64,000 bases of DNA from Coenobita brevimanus. Taxonomy: Eukaryota > Arthropoda > Malacostraca > Decapoda > Coenobitidae. Shown piece after piece: positions 21,861 through 34,884 of the stretch (position 1 is its first letter; each line of letters begins with the position of its first letter). The notes below the pieces were generated by a model. That model ran no database searches, had not been told where the DNA came from, and was given only the letters and a program-made list of their open reading frames with translations. The DNA lies in the NCBI GenBank assembly GCA_032717465.1, contig CM064671.1:58614660-58678659 (forward strand), written 5' to 3'. The position numbers and the translations under genes are program-made.

Positions 21861-24800
21861 TTTTTTTTTTTTAATGCGAGGAAGAAAAAACCAAAGGCCA
21901 TGAGCCCGCAATAACAGTTCCCTCCAAGAGAAAAACAAAATACAAGAGAGAGCCAAATTCAAGATCCATTCATTTCGAGATGCCTGGACACACTGCGTTT
22001 GAAAGACTGGAGATCATAGGCAGCAGGAAATACACGCAGAGGGAAACAATTCCAGAGTTGACCCATTTCATAAATGAAGTACTGGGGGTAATGGTTAACT
22101 CTTGCATTAGAGAGTTGGACAGAAAAGGGATGAGAGTTTGCTGCTAGACGGGTGCTACGTGCCCTTCGTAGAGGTGGAGGAATGCATGCAGACAGTTCAG
22201 AGGAGTAGTGACCATTAAAGTAGTGATAGAAAAGAGATAAAGATGCAACAGTACGGCGAAGAGACAGAGGTTGAAGGGAATCAGTAAGAGGAGGAGAGTT
22301 AATGAGACGAAAAGCCTTTGACTCCACCCTATTTAGAAGAGCTGTATGTGGGGAGCCTCCCCATACATTGAGAGTTGTACTCCACACAGGGGTGGATAAA
22401 ACCCCTGTATAGAGTCAACAATTGTGCAGGGGTAAAGAAAGAATGGAGTTGGCTTAGCACACCCAAACTCTTGGAAGCAGATTTTACAAGAGATGTAATA
22501 TGATCTTTCCATGATAAGTCCCAAGTAAATGAAACCCCAAGCATCTTCAAGGATGATGCAGGATTAAGCTAAATATCATTAAACATCAGTGGGTATACCT
22601 GTGGAAGATTTTGATGGGTTGATAGGTGTAAGAACTGAGTCTTAGATGCATTAAAAACAACAATATTATTTTTACCCCAGTCAGAGATACGAGCCAAATC
22701 AGATATTAGGTGTGCCATAGCCTCATCCCTTGTTTGTTGAAGTAACTGCTGAGATGGACGTAGCGGGAACTGAATGGAAAGGTGAAGAGTGGAGTCATCA
22801 GCGTATGAGTGGATAGGGTTAGATGTACAGCTTAGAAGGTCATTGATGAATAAAAGGAAGAGAGTTGGTGATAGGACAGAGCCCTGAGGAACACCACTGT
22901 TGATAGATCTAGGAGAAGAACGATGGCTGTCTACAACAGCGGCTGTAGAACAACCAGAAAGGAAGCTAGCAATGAAGGCACAGATAGAAGGATATAAACC
23001 GTAAGAGGGCAGTTTGGAAATTAAAGATTTATGACAGACTCAATCGAAAGCCTTTGAGATGTCAAGTGCAATGGCAAAGCTTTCGCCAAAGTCCCGAAAG
23101 GAGGATGACCGGGAGTCTGAAAGGTAGGTGAGAAGATCACCAGTGGAGCGTCCCTGACGAAACCCATACTGACGATCAGAAAGAAGGTTGTGATAGGAAA
23201 GATGCCTTTAAATTTTTCTATTGAGAATTGGCTCGAAAACTTTTTAAATACAAGACGTTAAAGCAATTGGACGATAGTTGGAGGGTTGGGAGTGGTCACC
23301 CTTCTTTGGGACTGGCTGAATGAGAGCAAACTTCCAGCAAGAAGGAAAGGTACAAGTTGACAGACAAAGGCGAAAGAGTTTGCCTAGGCAGGGTGTAAGC
23401 ACAGAAGCACAATTCTTGAGAACAACAGTACTGAGGCCAGTGATGGCAGAAAATAAAGCAGCTGAACAAGTTTCAATGTCAGCCATGAGGAAGTCAGAGG
23501 CGGGAAGTGATGGAGGAACAGCACCGGAATCGAATAAGGTGGAATTGGAGGAGAAAGTCTGTGCAAAGAGATTTGCTTTATCAGTAGAAGAAATAGCTAC
23601 AGAACCATCAGAGTAGAAAAGAGAAAGGAAGGATAATGAGGCAAAGTTGTTAGAAAGGTTTTTGGCAAGGTGCCAGAAGGAGTGGGAAGAATTCGAGTTG
23701 GAGAGTTGAGAGTATTTAGTATGGATGAAATTATTTTTAGCAGAGCGAAGAACAGAGTTAGCACGATTCCGGGCAGAAACGTAAAGATGATGTGATTCAA
23801 AGGTGGGTTGACTCCAGTACCTTTTCTAGGCCCTCTCCTTGTTGTGGACAGCATTAGAACAAGCGTGATTAAATCAAGGTTTTGTTGCATCAGTCAAAGG
23901 ATATGGGAAAGGAATGTATGCTTCCATGCATGAGAGAATAACCTCCGTAATGCACAAGGGACACTTAGATGGCTCCCGGCCATGGAAGCAATAATCATTC
24001 CAGGGAAAATCAAAGAAGTACTGCCTGAGGGCCTCCCAATCCGCGGCTCCAAAATGCCACAGACGACGTTTCCCTGGAGGGTCCACAGGCCGTATCGGAG
24101 TGAGAGGACAGTTTAAAACCTGCCCCATCCCAACTTTTTTGGACCTTTTTTTTTTGGCTCAAACATCCGCTTTTGGTGAGAAACATCGAAAATTCATAGA
24201 GAAATCGCTCACCTGAGGTTTAAAATATGCGATTTAGGTACAAGTACTTCCTTACCTTACTGGGTTTTCTAACAGGCTGGCACCAAAGAAAACGAGTTCT
24301 ATGGGAGGGTAACTATTTTATGCACTCATAAACAGTATTTATTTATTTACTTGGTACGAATTTATATGTAGTACAAGAGTATATTGGTTTTCAAACAGTA
24401 ATATAGGCATTATAAGCATTGTTTCACTCACTAACTCATCACCATTCATGACCTTTTTTTTCCCACATTACCTGATCATCTTTTCTGACTGTTTCTTCCT
24501 CTAATGCTGTGTAAACTTTGTCCTCCACATTGTCACCGATTGGGGAATCACTCTGGCCCTGAATGTCTTTATTGGCGGTAACAGGTGAATTGCCGAGACA
24601 ATGGCGTGCAGCGGGGGGGGAGAGATTATGCGGTGTAAGGCATTGTTCCTGCTTGGCATCTTGTAGAGGAATAGAGGAAGGTGTCCCGTGTATACATGCC
24701 AAAAATCACTCGCGAAATCACTCGCGAAAATTGAAAATTGTGCAAATTAGGGACCTTGCAATGTTGCCACATTAATTCACGTTGCCGGGACGGAGCGGAT

Positions 24801-26000
24801 TAAAGTGATAACACTGGGATCGGAGGAGCCCAACGGAGAGAAAAGATTAACAGTGTAAGCAGAATGATTAGTTGTAAGGAAGAGGTCAAGTATGTTGGAG
24901 CTCTCTCCAAGGCGGTCTGGGATACGGGTAGGGTGCTGTACAAGCTGCTCTAGGTCATAAAGGATAGAAAAGATGTAGGCTTGTTCACCAGGTGGATCAG
25001 TGAAAGAAGAGGAGAGCCAAAGGTGGTGGTGAACATTGAAATCTCCTAGAAAGGAGATTTCAGAGAAAGGAGAAATGGATAGAATGTGTTCCATCGTAGA
25101 AGTAACATAGTTGAAGAATTTTTGATAGTCAGTAAAATTAGGGGATAAGTAAACAGCACAGATATATTTTATCAGAGAATGGCAGGAAAGCCAAAGCCAG
25201 CGTGTAGAGAATTCAGAAGAATCGAGTTCAGGAAAGCGAGAGCAAGATAAGTCGTTGCATATATATACACAACAGCCACCTTTGACTTTGAATTGGGTAT
25301 AGAGAAAGTAGGAGGATACAGAAAAGGATTTGCTGTCTTGCCTCAGACAGCTGAGTCTCAGTTAGAAAAAGAAGGTGAGGTTTATAGGAGGAGAGGTGGT
25401 GCTCAGCAGAGCGAAAGTTGGAGGAAAGGCCGCGAATGTTGCAGAAATGAAGACGAAGAGAGTCAGACAGTGGTTCCAGGCACCTTGAGTCATCACCAGG
25501 AGAAGGGTGGAAGGAGGGGCATGCACTCCAATACCCACTCCCCCTCACCTCTCTCCTTTACTGGGAGTGGGGGGTAGGAGTTGGGTGGGGAGAGGCCTGG
25601 GGGGGTTGTATGGGGGTCCAGAGGTGGGAGACAGACAGTCTTCAGACAAAGAGGACAGGCAGAGAGGGAGCACAAGGATGTGAGGGGTTGGTAGGGGGGA
25701 TATAACCCTCCCCAGGGAGAAAGGGGGGGGGAACTACGGCAGAGTGATGGAAGATGGGGGTGAGGGGGAGGGAGGGAGCAGGAGGCAGTTAGAGGTGAGG
25801 GAGGATGAGAGGGAACAAAGGTAGTGGGGTAGAGGGGGGACGTGATAGGGCCGTGGGAGAGCCCCCCCTCCCCCACCGTGGATATAGATCTGGATTCTCC
25901 TTCCTGCCAATTCAGCACTTAGTTCTGATTGGTTGGAAGGGATATACATCACAGTCAGGGCGGAGCATGTTGTCCCCATTTATCCCTCAAGCCGCTCGGT
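21861..26000 (-). pseudogene. LINE-A copy 2, near full-length
   Basis: A non-LTR element read on the minus strand: a proline-rich leader (~25918-25493), endonuclease (FCNIRGLSSNF near 25460, LFLTETQLS near 25385, [12 protein letters not shown] near 25040) and linker. RT follows, with PVPKKGDHSQPSNYRPIALT (~23315-23255), ALDISKAFD near 23060, SGVPQGSVLSPTLF (~22900-22860) and YADD at 22794-22805. The C-terminus ends EMNGS at 21959. A 3' UTR closes with an A-rich tail, seen as T at 21861-21872. The RT motif KAYGPDGVPP is deleted (~23440), and there are several stops and frameshifts. The 5' boundary near 26000 is estimated. It is interrupted by TTAA element 3. Confidence 0.8.
24113..24803. mobile_element. 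TTAA-flanked DNA element 3, inserted in LINE-A copy 2
   Basis: TTAA at 24113-24116 and 24800-24803 flank 683 bp foreign to LINE-A. Removing it with one TTAA restores the minus-strand endonuclease frame (SDPSVITL joined to NCPLTPIRP) with no length change. The ends AACCTGCCCCATCCCAAC and, read inward, TCCGCTCCGTCCCGGCAAC are alignable only with small gaps. No transposase is encoded. Target choice and precise duplication suggest a piggyBac-type MITE. Confidence 0.6.
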
Positions 26001-26533
26001 CGATCACATTGGAGATCTTACGTAATCCTGAAAAATGACTGATCAACCCGATTAGCACCAGAAAGGTTAACCTGCGACGTGCCAGCAGACTTTGAACCCT
26101 CATGGAGCCATGGTGCCAGCCAATTTTCGAATTTTCGACCTTTCTTTGCTAGATAGGTTAGAAATCATGAGCACACATGGAGAACACCCATAACAGTCCT
26201 CACAGAAGCCATTTAGGTCGATTCTCCCTGAGCAGGTGGCTGAAAACCTCAGAGAAATGCCTGTAGACTTCTCCACCACAGAGTGAGATGAGGCAGAAGC
26301 TGTGCATTCTCTTCACTGGCAACCATGCTATTCGAGCCAAGGATACTCTTGTTGGGTATGTAGATGATATAGGAAGGCCTAGAGAGGCGCAGGAATATCC
26401 CAGCTGATTTTTTGGCACGTAGTTTGAATTTTCGAATTTTGGCAAATATATCAAATCACAAATGTACATGTACTTTGCTGGCATTGTCCATGAATTAGAG
26501 GGCTAACGTTCATGTACGTCGTTGGCATGTTAA

Positions 26534-27598
26534 TACCTGCCTCGCATGAGCTCGTGCCCTCTGATAGGGCATCAAATACTGAGGGTCCCCGTGGTGGTGA
26601 TGAAGTCGAAAGAAAGCGACTTGTTTGGCTCTCGCTGCAGAACTGCACAAAGAGTTCCACCAAGGAACCAGATGTTTAGGAAACTGACCCCTCATTCTTG
26701 GAATAGATAATAGGGCTGCTGAGTGCAACAAGTCATTGAAATATGACACTGCCTCAGTAAAACAGCCAAACTCACTGACAGAAAAGACAATGAAACTTAA
26801 TTCCCTGAAAAAGGGCCAGTCAGCCTTATCCAGAAGCCAGCAAGGAAGATGAGGCTGAGGTTCACCTACACTAGCAGTTAAGAGTAACAGAAGATGGTGG
26901 CTGCCATACGGGTCTGGCACCACTAGCAGTTATGAGTAACAGGAAATGGTGGCTGCCATACAGGTCTGGCAAGAAATCCCAGATTAATTCTTAAACAGCA
27001 TCAGCTGAGCATAAGGTCAAATCAACAGCAGTAAAAGTTCCAGTCTGGCTATGAAAATAAGTAATCTTATTGTAGTTTAAAATGCCCAATCCCTCACTGT
27101 CCACTAAACAGGCTAGCATAAATACTCCAAGGGTTGGCCTCACTGTTACCCCGTAGTGGATGATAACCATTTAGTAACAGAAAGGGAGAAGGAAGGCCAT
27201 TAATAAGGCCCTCCAGACCTGCCCTTTCAACAGCGGAACTAGGGGGTAGATAGACTGCAAACTGTTTACTGCCGGTGTAAAAACATCCCGACTGCAACAG
27301 CCTTCATGGGAGTGGAGATGTTTAGATGACAGTGTGGAATATCTTGGCAAAGGAAGATAGCAGCACCTCCGGGACGACCTTGGCCTGGGACAGGATCAGA
27401 ATAAAAGGCATGGTAGCCAGCAGGACTAGAAGGAACAGCACCACCTACCATGGTCTCCTGGATGCACATGCACAGAGTAGTAAACTGAGAAACAAGATGA
27501 CACAGTTCCTCATAGCTAGCATGTAATCCCCAACAATTCCGCTGGATGATAGAACCTGTAATGGGTGGACGACACTAAGTGTGGAATTGTACACATGA
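26534..27598 (-). pseudogene. LINE-B ORF2, endonuclease and linker
   Basis: Minus-strand remnants of an APE-type endonuclease: CIQETMVGGAVPSSPAGYHA (~27469-27410), GQGRPGGAAIFLCQDIPHC, VYLPPSSAVERAGLEGLING (~27260-27200) and a damaged GDFNAHHPLWGS (LLLNGYHPLRGNSE near 27165). A linker with PRMRGQFPKHLVPWWN and RAKQVAFFRLHHHHGD (~26710-26590) follows. It runs into the TTAA junction at 26533 and continues at 21314. A 52-bp tandem duplication (26869-26972) and several frameshifts destroy it. Confidence 0.8.
26869..26972. repeat. 52-bp tandem duplication in LINE-B
   Basis: 26869-26920 and 26921-26972 are direct copies with four or five differences, sharing CACTAGCAGTTA and GGTGGCTGCCATAC. Confidence 0.9.
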
Positions 27599-29390
27599 CT
27601 AGTGAGTGGGTTTGGATTGATGCTTAGGTAGGTCCTTGGGAGGAGACTGCCCAGCACCAGGAACCCACACCCTAGGTCGAACATCCATGGGCAAACTTGA
27701 GGAAGAGGAAGAGGAAAGTTTTACAACACTCCTCCTCTGAGGTGGATTAGCACTTGGCTTGGAAAGTGGCTTGGAGGCCGCTCTGGGTGATGTCGGATTG
27801 CCAATGCCAACAGCAGAAGCCCCAGAAGCGGAAGGAGTCTCCACAGGATGAGAAACCTGTGGGGATGACATTGTATGTTTCAGAACTGAAACACCAACGA
27901 TCTGTCCAACACTATCCCCAGGCGGGGACGTGACCACAGGCGAACCATCATCTGTATACTGCACCTGGCTAGACTGCTCAGCCTCCAAGGCAGAGGGAAG
28001 TGGAAAGAGGTGGACACAAGGTTCAACAATGGAGACCGAGCAATCAGCTGCAGCTTCCACCTAGCTAGACCCCTCAGCCTCCAGGGCTGAGGGAACTAGG
28101 GAGAGGTCATCACAAGGTTCAACAACAGAGACCTTAGATGGCCAGTCTTCAGGCTCAAAGGACTCTGAAGAACCATGATGATGTTTGCCGGAAACAGATG
28201 GAGTCTCGGGGATACTGGACAAGGCAAAAGAAGTCATGTCAACATGTACATCTACCACCATCACGGCAGTGCGCTAACTGCCAGCCACCAAAGTGGGGGG
28301 CGGAAACAATCGGAGTAGTGGTTGGGTGAACATCAATCTCACAAACAGTACAAACCATGAGGACAGCATCCAGCAAACCTCTAGGTGATAGTGTGGCCAC
28401 TGGAATCGGTCGATACAGTCTCTGAAATACAGGGAGATAAACTGACATTCCAGCAATGATAGCAGCATAAGTTACCCCGGGCTGGACGAAGCAAGTCTGG
28501 TTTCTCTTCTTAGCCTCAGGAAATGAAACCTCAAGTGTTTGAACTGACAAATTCTTCTATTTCCAGGCAGTAGTGAGGACAGTTTTTAGAAGATGCAGCA
28601 TTAGAAACCCATAGCGATAGCATTTAAGGGGTCCTGGACAGTCACTGGTATGAATTGGTCCACTATAAGAGATACAGCCACAAGGAAAGCCAGCCTGTGC
28701 ATGGTGGCAAAATTGGCTAACATGCCATACCCCTGGCAGTGAAAGCAGTTGGCACATACTACTACACAGGAAGTGATAGCCATACCAGTTTAACAGATGT
28801 ATGCAAAGTTAATTTGTCAAGTGTCAAAAACATGGTAGGGGTCGGGGTCAAAATTCCACTAATTTTCTTCTGAATGTGCTCAACCGTCACCACACCAGAC
28901 AACAGCAGTTCCTCCAACAGCCATGCCTTTGAGTATCGGAGGAGGTCACGCGAAAATCTGACATCCTTACGTTGGTTGAAACTGCAGTGAGGAACACAGG
29001 AAATGGCTGCATCAGAGACAGGTCAGAGCTAGTAAGTAAGAGCTCTCTTCAGGGGATGACATGTCAATAAGTATGCTCCCACTGCCCTGGGAAGAGATCT
29101 TAGGCTCCCTTCCACAAGCTGACACTGTGACATGGTGTAACTTAAAAACATCAATATCTAGCACTGACCCTTCCATGGGGGGTTTCAGAACTAGATATTT
29201 GGCATATGGTGCCAGCACAGTTTCATCTGCCCTCAACCCTGGAGCCACACCCATCCGATGCTAATGCCTCCCAGTCCCGGTTGAATGCTGCGGCAGAGGA
29301 GGATACTCACCAGGGGCCTTTTAAAGCTCAAGAGTTGCAATGGAAGAGTGGTCAGGGATAGTGTCAGAGTCGTCACCTGAGTGCAGTTTA
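27599..29390 (-). pseudogene. LINE-B ORF1 (gag-like, zinc knuckles)
   Basis: A nucleic-acid-binding ORF1 in pieces on the minus strand. The N-terminal part (29254-28970) includes YAKYLVLKPPMEGSVLDIDV. A middle part runs to about 28790. A CCHC zinc knuckle, CFHCQGYG / HVSQFC, with CX2CX4HX4C spacing, lies near 28750-28705 and is broken by a one-base shift at its centre. A second Cys-rich stretch (FPCGCIS...DCPGPLKC) and a Ser/Pro-rich C-terminus (28060-27599) with SPRAASKPLSKPS follow. Such ORF1 proteins package element RNA. The position just upstream of the LINE-B endonuclease supports the call. Confidence 0.7.
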
Positions 29391-29453
29391 AAATTTTGCA
29401 TTAATACTAAACTTCAATTTAAAAAAAAATTCATTTCCCCTCCCCTCCACCCA

Positions 29454-29458
<5 letters not shown>

Positions 29459-29516
<58 letters not shown>

Positions 29517-29521
29517 GAGAG
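29459..29521. repeat. (GA)n microsatellite
   Basis: GA run with two C interruptions. Confidence 0.97.
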
Positions 29522-29865
29522 CGAAAGCACCCTAATAAAGAAAACTATCCAAATAAAGTTTAGTTCCTTCCTCTCCCGTCATCTCCTCTTTCGCAAATAG
29601 AATACGGCTCATCATTTTTTTCTCTCCTTTTCTCTCCCTCTCTGTTTCTTCCACCCTTCCCTCCCTCTCTCCTCTCTCCCTCTCTGTTTCTTCCCTCCCT
29701 CCCCTCTCCCTCCATCCCCTCTTTTCTTTCTCTCCTCTCCCGACTTTTCCTCCCCCTCTACCCTCTCTCTTTTCTCCACTCCTTCTCCTCCATCCTTCCT
29801 CCATTCCTTTCCTTCCTCCTTGCTTCCTCCCCTCTCATCCTATCAACTCCTTCCTTTATATATTT
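29522..29865. other. Pyrimidine-rich tract
   Basis: Strongly C/T-biased (CTCTCC, CTTCC, CCTCC) without clear periodicity. Open frames on either strand, including an Arg/Glu/Gly-rich antisense one, are compositional artefacts. Confidence 0.7.
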
Positions 29866-30125
29866 GTCAATCTATAGCCAGACACCTCGATCCCGTAAAG
29901 GGTGACCACAAGCAAATCGCCTCCCTGTCGCCCTCCTACTTCCATTTCGCACCTGTCCCTGCAACTTACACCCCACTCTCTCTGACTCAAATATTTCACC
30001 ATCTTGGTCAACCTCTCCTCCTCCCATCCTCACACTTACATAAATATATTTTAATTATTTGCTCACCTCGTCTTCTTCCACCATCCAACTCACCCACATG
30101 TACCCTTTCCACCATCGTCTCCACA
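29866..30125 (-). repeat. 3' end fragment of a LINE-F type element
   Basis: CTATAGCCAGACACCTCGATCCCGTAAAGGGTG followed by AATCGCCTCC parallels 62861-62910 (CTATAGCCCGACGCC..., AAAGGGTGG, AACGCCTCC). A C-rich segment with TTGGTCAACC (compare TTGGTCTACC) then follows. Only the antisense of the non-coding 3' end and a few eroded codons are present. Confidence 0.5.
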
Positions 30126-30135
30126 TACCATAATT

Positions 30136-30300
30136 ATGATGAGGAGAAGGAGGAGGATAATGATGATGATGACGGTGATGTTGATGATGATGATGATGAT
30201 GAGAATAATAAGGATGATGATGAGGAGGAGGATAATAATGATGGCGATGACGACGATGATGAGAAGGATGATGATGATGATGATGATCTTGATGATTATG
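30136..30300. repeat. (GAT)n-rich imperfect trinucleotide tract
   Basis: GATGAT/GAGGAG/GATAAT units read as poly-Asp/Glu, poly-Met or, in antisense, poly-His/Ile depending on frame. This explains the long open frames on both strands; no gene is called. Confidence 0.9.
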
Positions 30301-30496
30301 ATAATATTTCTTGGCATGCCCACACCACCTAAACTCTCCCTCTTCATGACTTTCCTCAACATTCATCCTTGGAAATATAAACTGCGGCGCGGCTGTGTAG
30401 TGACCATGTTCCCTCACGGCTTCTCCAGATTACGGTGCCATTTTATTCCATTTTATTTATTTATTGATTTTATTTATTTCTGATACGAATTATTGC

Positions 30497-31084
30497 TTAC
30501 CTTGTCCACCCTACCCATTACCCTGTCCACCCTACCCATTACCCTGTCCACCCTACCCATTACCCTGTCCACCCTACCCATTCCCCTGTCCACCCTACCC
30601 ATTACCCTGTCCACCCCACCCATTACCCTGTCCACCCCACCCATTACCGTGTCCACCCTACCCACTACCCTGTCCACCCTACCCACTACCCTGTCCACCC
30701 TACCCACTACCCTGTCCACCCCACCCATTACCGTGTCCACCCTACCCACTACCCTGTCCACCCTACCCACTACCCTGTCCACCCCACCCATTACCCTGTC
30801 CACCCTACCCACTACCCTGTCCACCCTACCCACTACCCTGTCCACCCTACCCACTACCCTGTCCACCCCACCCATTACCCTGTCCACCCTACCCACTACC
30901 CTGTCCACCCTACCCACTACCCTGTCCACCCCACCCATTACCCTGTCCACCCTACCCACTACCCTGTCCACCCTACCCACTACCCTGTCCAACCTACCCA
31001 TTACCCTGTCCACCCTACCCACTACCCTGTCCACCCTACCCACTACCCTGTCCACCCTACCCATTACCCTGTCCACCCTACCCA
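30497..31084. repeat. 21-bp minisatellite, 28 units
   Basis: 28 tandem units of the 21-mer CCCTGTCCACCCTACCCATTA and variants (C/T in the CCCTACC block, CATTA versus CACTA, one ACCGTG variant). Because 21 is a multiple of three, the plus strand is open in two frames (repeating LPCPPYP/LPCPPHP or TLSTLPT) and the minus strand in one (repeating GRVDRVV). Units 8-14 (30644-30790) and 15-21 (30791-30937) show the same variant order Y-Y-Y-H-Y-Y-H at the codon that separates TAC from CAC. This is a 147-bp higher-order repeat. No promoter, Kozak context or splice signal suggests expression. Confidence 0.95.
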
Positions 31085-31928
31085 CTACCAAATGCTAAGA
31101 TGTGTGTATTGGTGTATTGTTTGGATTTTGGTATTGTTTGTAAATACAGTTAAAATATATTATCTTACCTACAGTGTTATCTTAAATCCATTTCCTTAAT
31201 GGTCTTAAAGTATCTTGCATGAAAATTCACAATATAGTAACTTAACAGGCACAAATTATGTATTGTGTGGTCTACAGTGATATGTATGACACGTCGTGGA
31301 ATGTGTTTTCCTATACCACAATATATAGTTACACTTGCTACCATCATTGAAATGCTCTTGATGTTCAGCACACAATATTAACGGTAACTGAGCACACTCC
31401 AAATTATATGAAGCTTGCATATTGTGGTGTGTTGTTTAAACACTGGAGACCTAATGACGAGTTGTCTAACTCCTGGATCTTCACTGTGGCTCTTCCACTT
31501 ATGGGTTGGGGAGATCCCATGCAAGACCATGAATAAAGTTGTCACGGCCACCTCACGTTCCCTTACCAGAGGAGAGGTTGGTCAAAGCCTTATTCTTCTC
31601 TATCAGCAAGAGCTGAGAATGGGATGTATAGAATATGTCGAGATGACGGTAACCCGAAACAAAGTTCACATGGATTCGATGTCACATGGATTCGATGTGG
31701 GTCACTAAGCGTTGCTGCAGTGGTGGTGGTGTATATTGTTGGATGTGTGTTATGACGGGCGGCCAGTCCCCGGCCCTGACCCCCCCCCCCCACACACACA
31801 CACTGGCTTTCAAGGTCATGAGAGTCATTGGTTGGAACTTTGAAGAATTGGAACAGTTATCTAGATTAACATTGAATACTATTTTACAATACTGATAACT
31901 TTTCACTCCACTCTTTACATAAGTATAT

Positions 31929-31931
<3 letters not shown>
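31085..31931. other. No gene recognised
   Basis: A 97-codon open frame at 31415-31708 has no known motif. A poly-C plus (CA)n tract lies at 31781-31802. Confidence 0.5.

Positions 31932-31988
<57 letters not shown>
31932..31988. repeat. (GA)n microsatellite
   Basis: Pure GA run, abutting a LINE fragment. Confidence 0.97.
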
Positions 31989-31991
<3 letters not shown>

Positions 31992-32410
31992 ATTTTAGTT
32001 TATGGGCATGAGTCATGGTACAGTACAATTGCAACAGATCAGAAAGTATTAGGATTTGAGAATAAAATACTGAGAAGGATTCTTGGGGCAAAGTGGCAAG
32101 ACAGAGTTACAAATGAAAGGGCAAGGGATATGACGAGAGTGGAACCAGTTACCTAATGAATATGTGAGACTGTCTCGCTGGAAGTGGCTGGGGCACATAT
32201 ACAGAAAAGAAGGCAGTTTAATACAGGATGTACCAGAGTGGACTGCTGGAGGAAGAAGAGGTAAAGGTAGGCCGAGGAAAACCTGGTTGAGGACAATGAA
32301 ATAAGAAGCAGGAGAGGAGTGTTGGTGGGACCTGAAGGGTATGGCAAGAGACAAATATTGGTGGAGAGAGTTCATCGAGGCCTTATGCATCCCCACAGGA
32401 AATGATTGAT
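31989..32410 (+). pseudogene. LINE C-terminal fragment
   Basis: Plus-strand remnant of the region downstream of RT in an RTE/CR1-like LINE: VYGHESWYSTIATDQKVLGF, then ILRRILGAKWQDRVTNERAR (~32067-32125). After a frame change come EYVRLSRWKWLGHIYRKEG, GRRGKGRPRKTW, then [17 protein letters not shown] up to 32407. The GHI.R and GRP.W signature and the terminal 'W..FI.ALC' are typical of the C-termini of these elements. Two stops and a frameshift are present. It lies between a (GA)n and a (TA)n tract. Confidence 0.7.
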
Positions 32411-32412
32411 AT

Positions 32413-32413
32413 A

Positions 32414-32462
<49 letters not shown>

Positions 32463-32463
32463 T

Positions 32464-32518
<55 letters not shown>
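32413..32518. repeat. (TA)n with one GATAGA interruption
   Basis: Long AT dinucleotide array between two oppositely oriented LINE 3' ends. Confidence 0.97.

Positions 32519-34377
<1,859 letters not shown>

Positions 34378-34440
<63 letters not shown>
34378..34440. repeat. (TA)n microsatellite
   Basis: Pure TA array of about 31 units. Confidence 0.98.
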
Positions 34441-34443
<3 letters not shown>

Positions 34444-34794
34444 GTCACATTTCTCACGTTATGAGTATTGTGTGCAGACTTCGTGATAATGCTCCACTAG
34501 CACACAATCCCACCCCCCCAACACTAAAGAGGGCGACATCTGTTGGCCGACCGTAGCATTTCCCCAAGCTGTTTCAATACTTCAAACTCAGGCTATTCGA
34601 ACCCTCACTGCGGCTAGGTAGTGGACAAGACTTTTGTGCACGATAGTACATTCCAACCCTTCATTGCACAAAGAAATCCCGATATTTCCTTCCGTTCTTT
34701 CCTCATCATAAGACTCGCTGCTTATACTCCCTCTCTCTTCCCATTTACCTCGCCATCCTGTATTCAGCGCACTCAATATTCCGTCTGCTTTCAT

Positions 34795-34796
<2 letters not shown>
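34441..34796. other. No gene recognised
   Basis: Unassigned DNA containing a C8 run near 34511. Confidence 0.5.

Positions 34797-34882
<86 letters not shown>
34797..34882. repeat. Compound (CA)n(TA)n(GA)n microsatellite
   Basis: Three adjoining dinucleotide arrays: CA to about 34832, TA to about 34842, GA to 34882. Confidence 0.97.

Positions 34883-34884
<2 letters not shown>

Larger units (their letters stand above)
21315..26533. mobile_element. TTAA-flanked DNA element 2, inserted in LINE-B and carrying LINE-A copy 2
   Basis: TTAA at 21315-21318 and at 26530-26533 bound a 5.2 kb block that interrupts LINE-B. Deleting the block plus one TTAA rejoins LINE-B in frame, with codons reading ARQVL then KEARR on the minus strand. 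The element's own sequence is 21319-21860 plus about 26000-26529; the rest is LINE-A copy 2. The left end is CCCCTAGGGTACGCAATTTG. The right end read inward is CATGCCAACGACGTAC, so the extreme tips do not match. A subterminal block CCAGCA...GTACAT(A/T)TGTG...ATTT occurs in inverted orientation at both sides. No transposase was seen. Confidence 0.6.

Noticed and set aside
25493..25918. Proline-rich ORF as a host gene
   Set aside because: It lies immediately upstream of the LINE-A endonuclease on the same strand and is C-rich leader sequence of that element.
29820..30332. Acidic (Asp-rich) 170-codon open frame and its His/Ile-rich antisense
   Set aside because: Explained by the (GAT)n tract; no conserved domain.
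30464..31153. 229-codon proline/cysteine-rich open frame (LPCPPYP repeats)
   Set aside because: Direct translation of the 21-bp minisatellite; equally long frames exist in two other readings.
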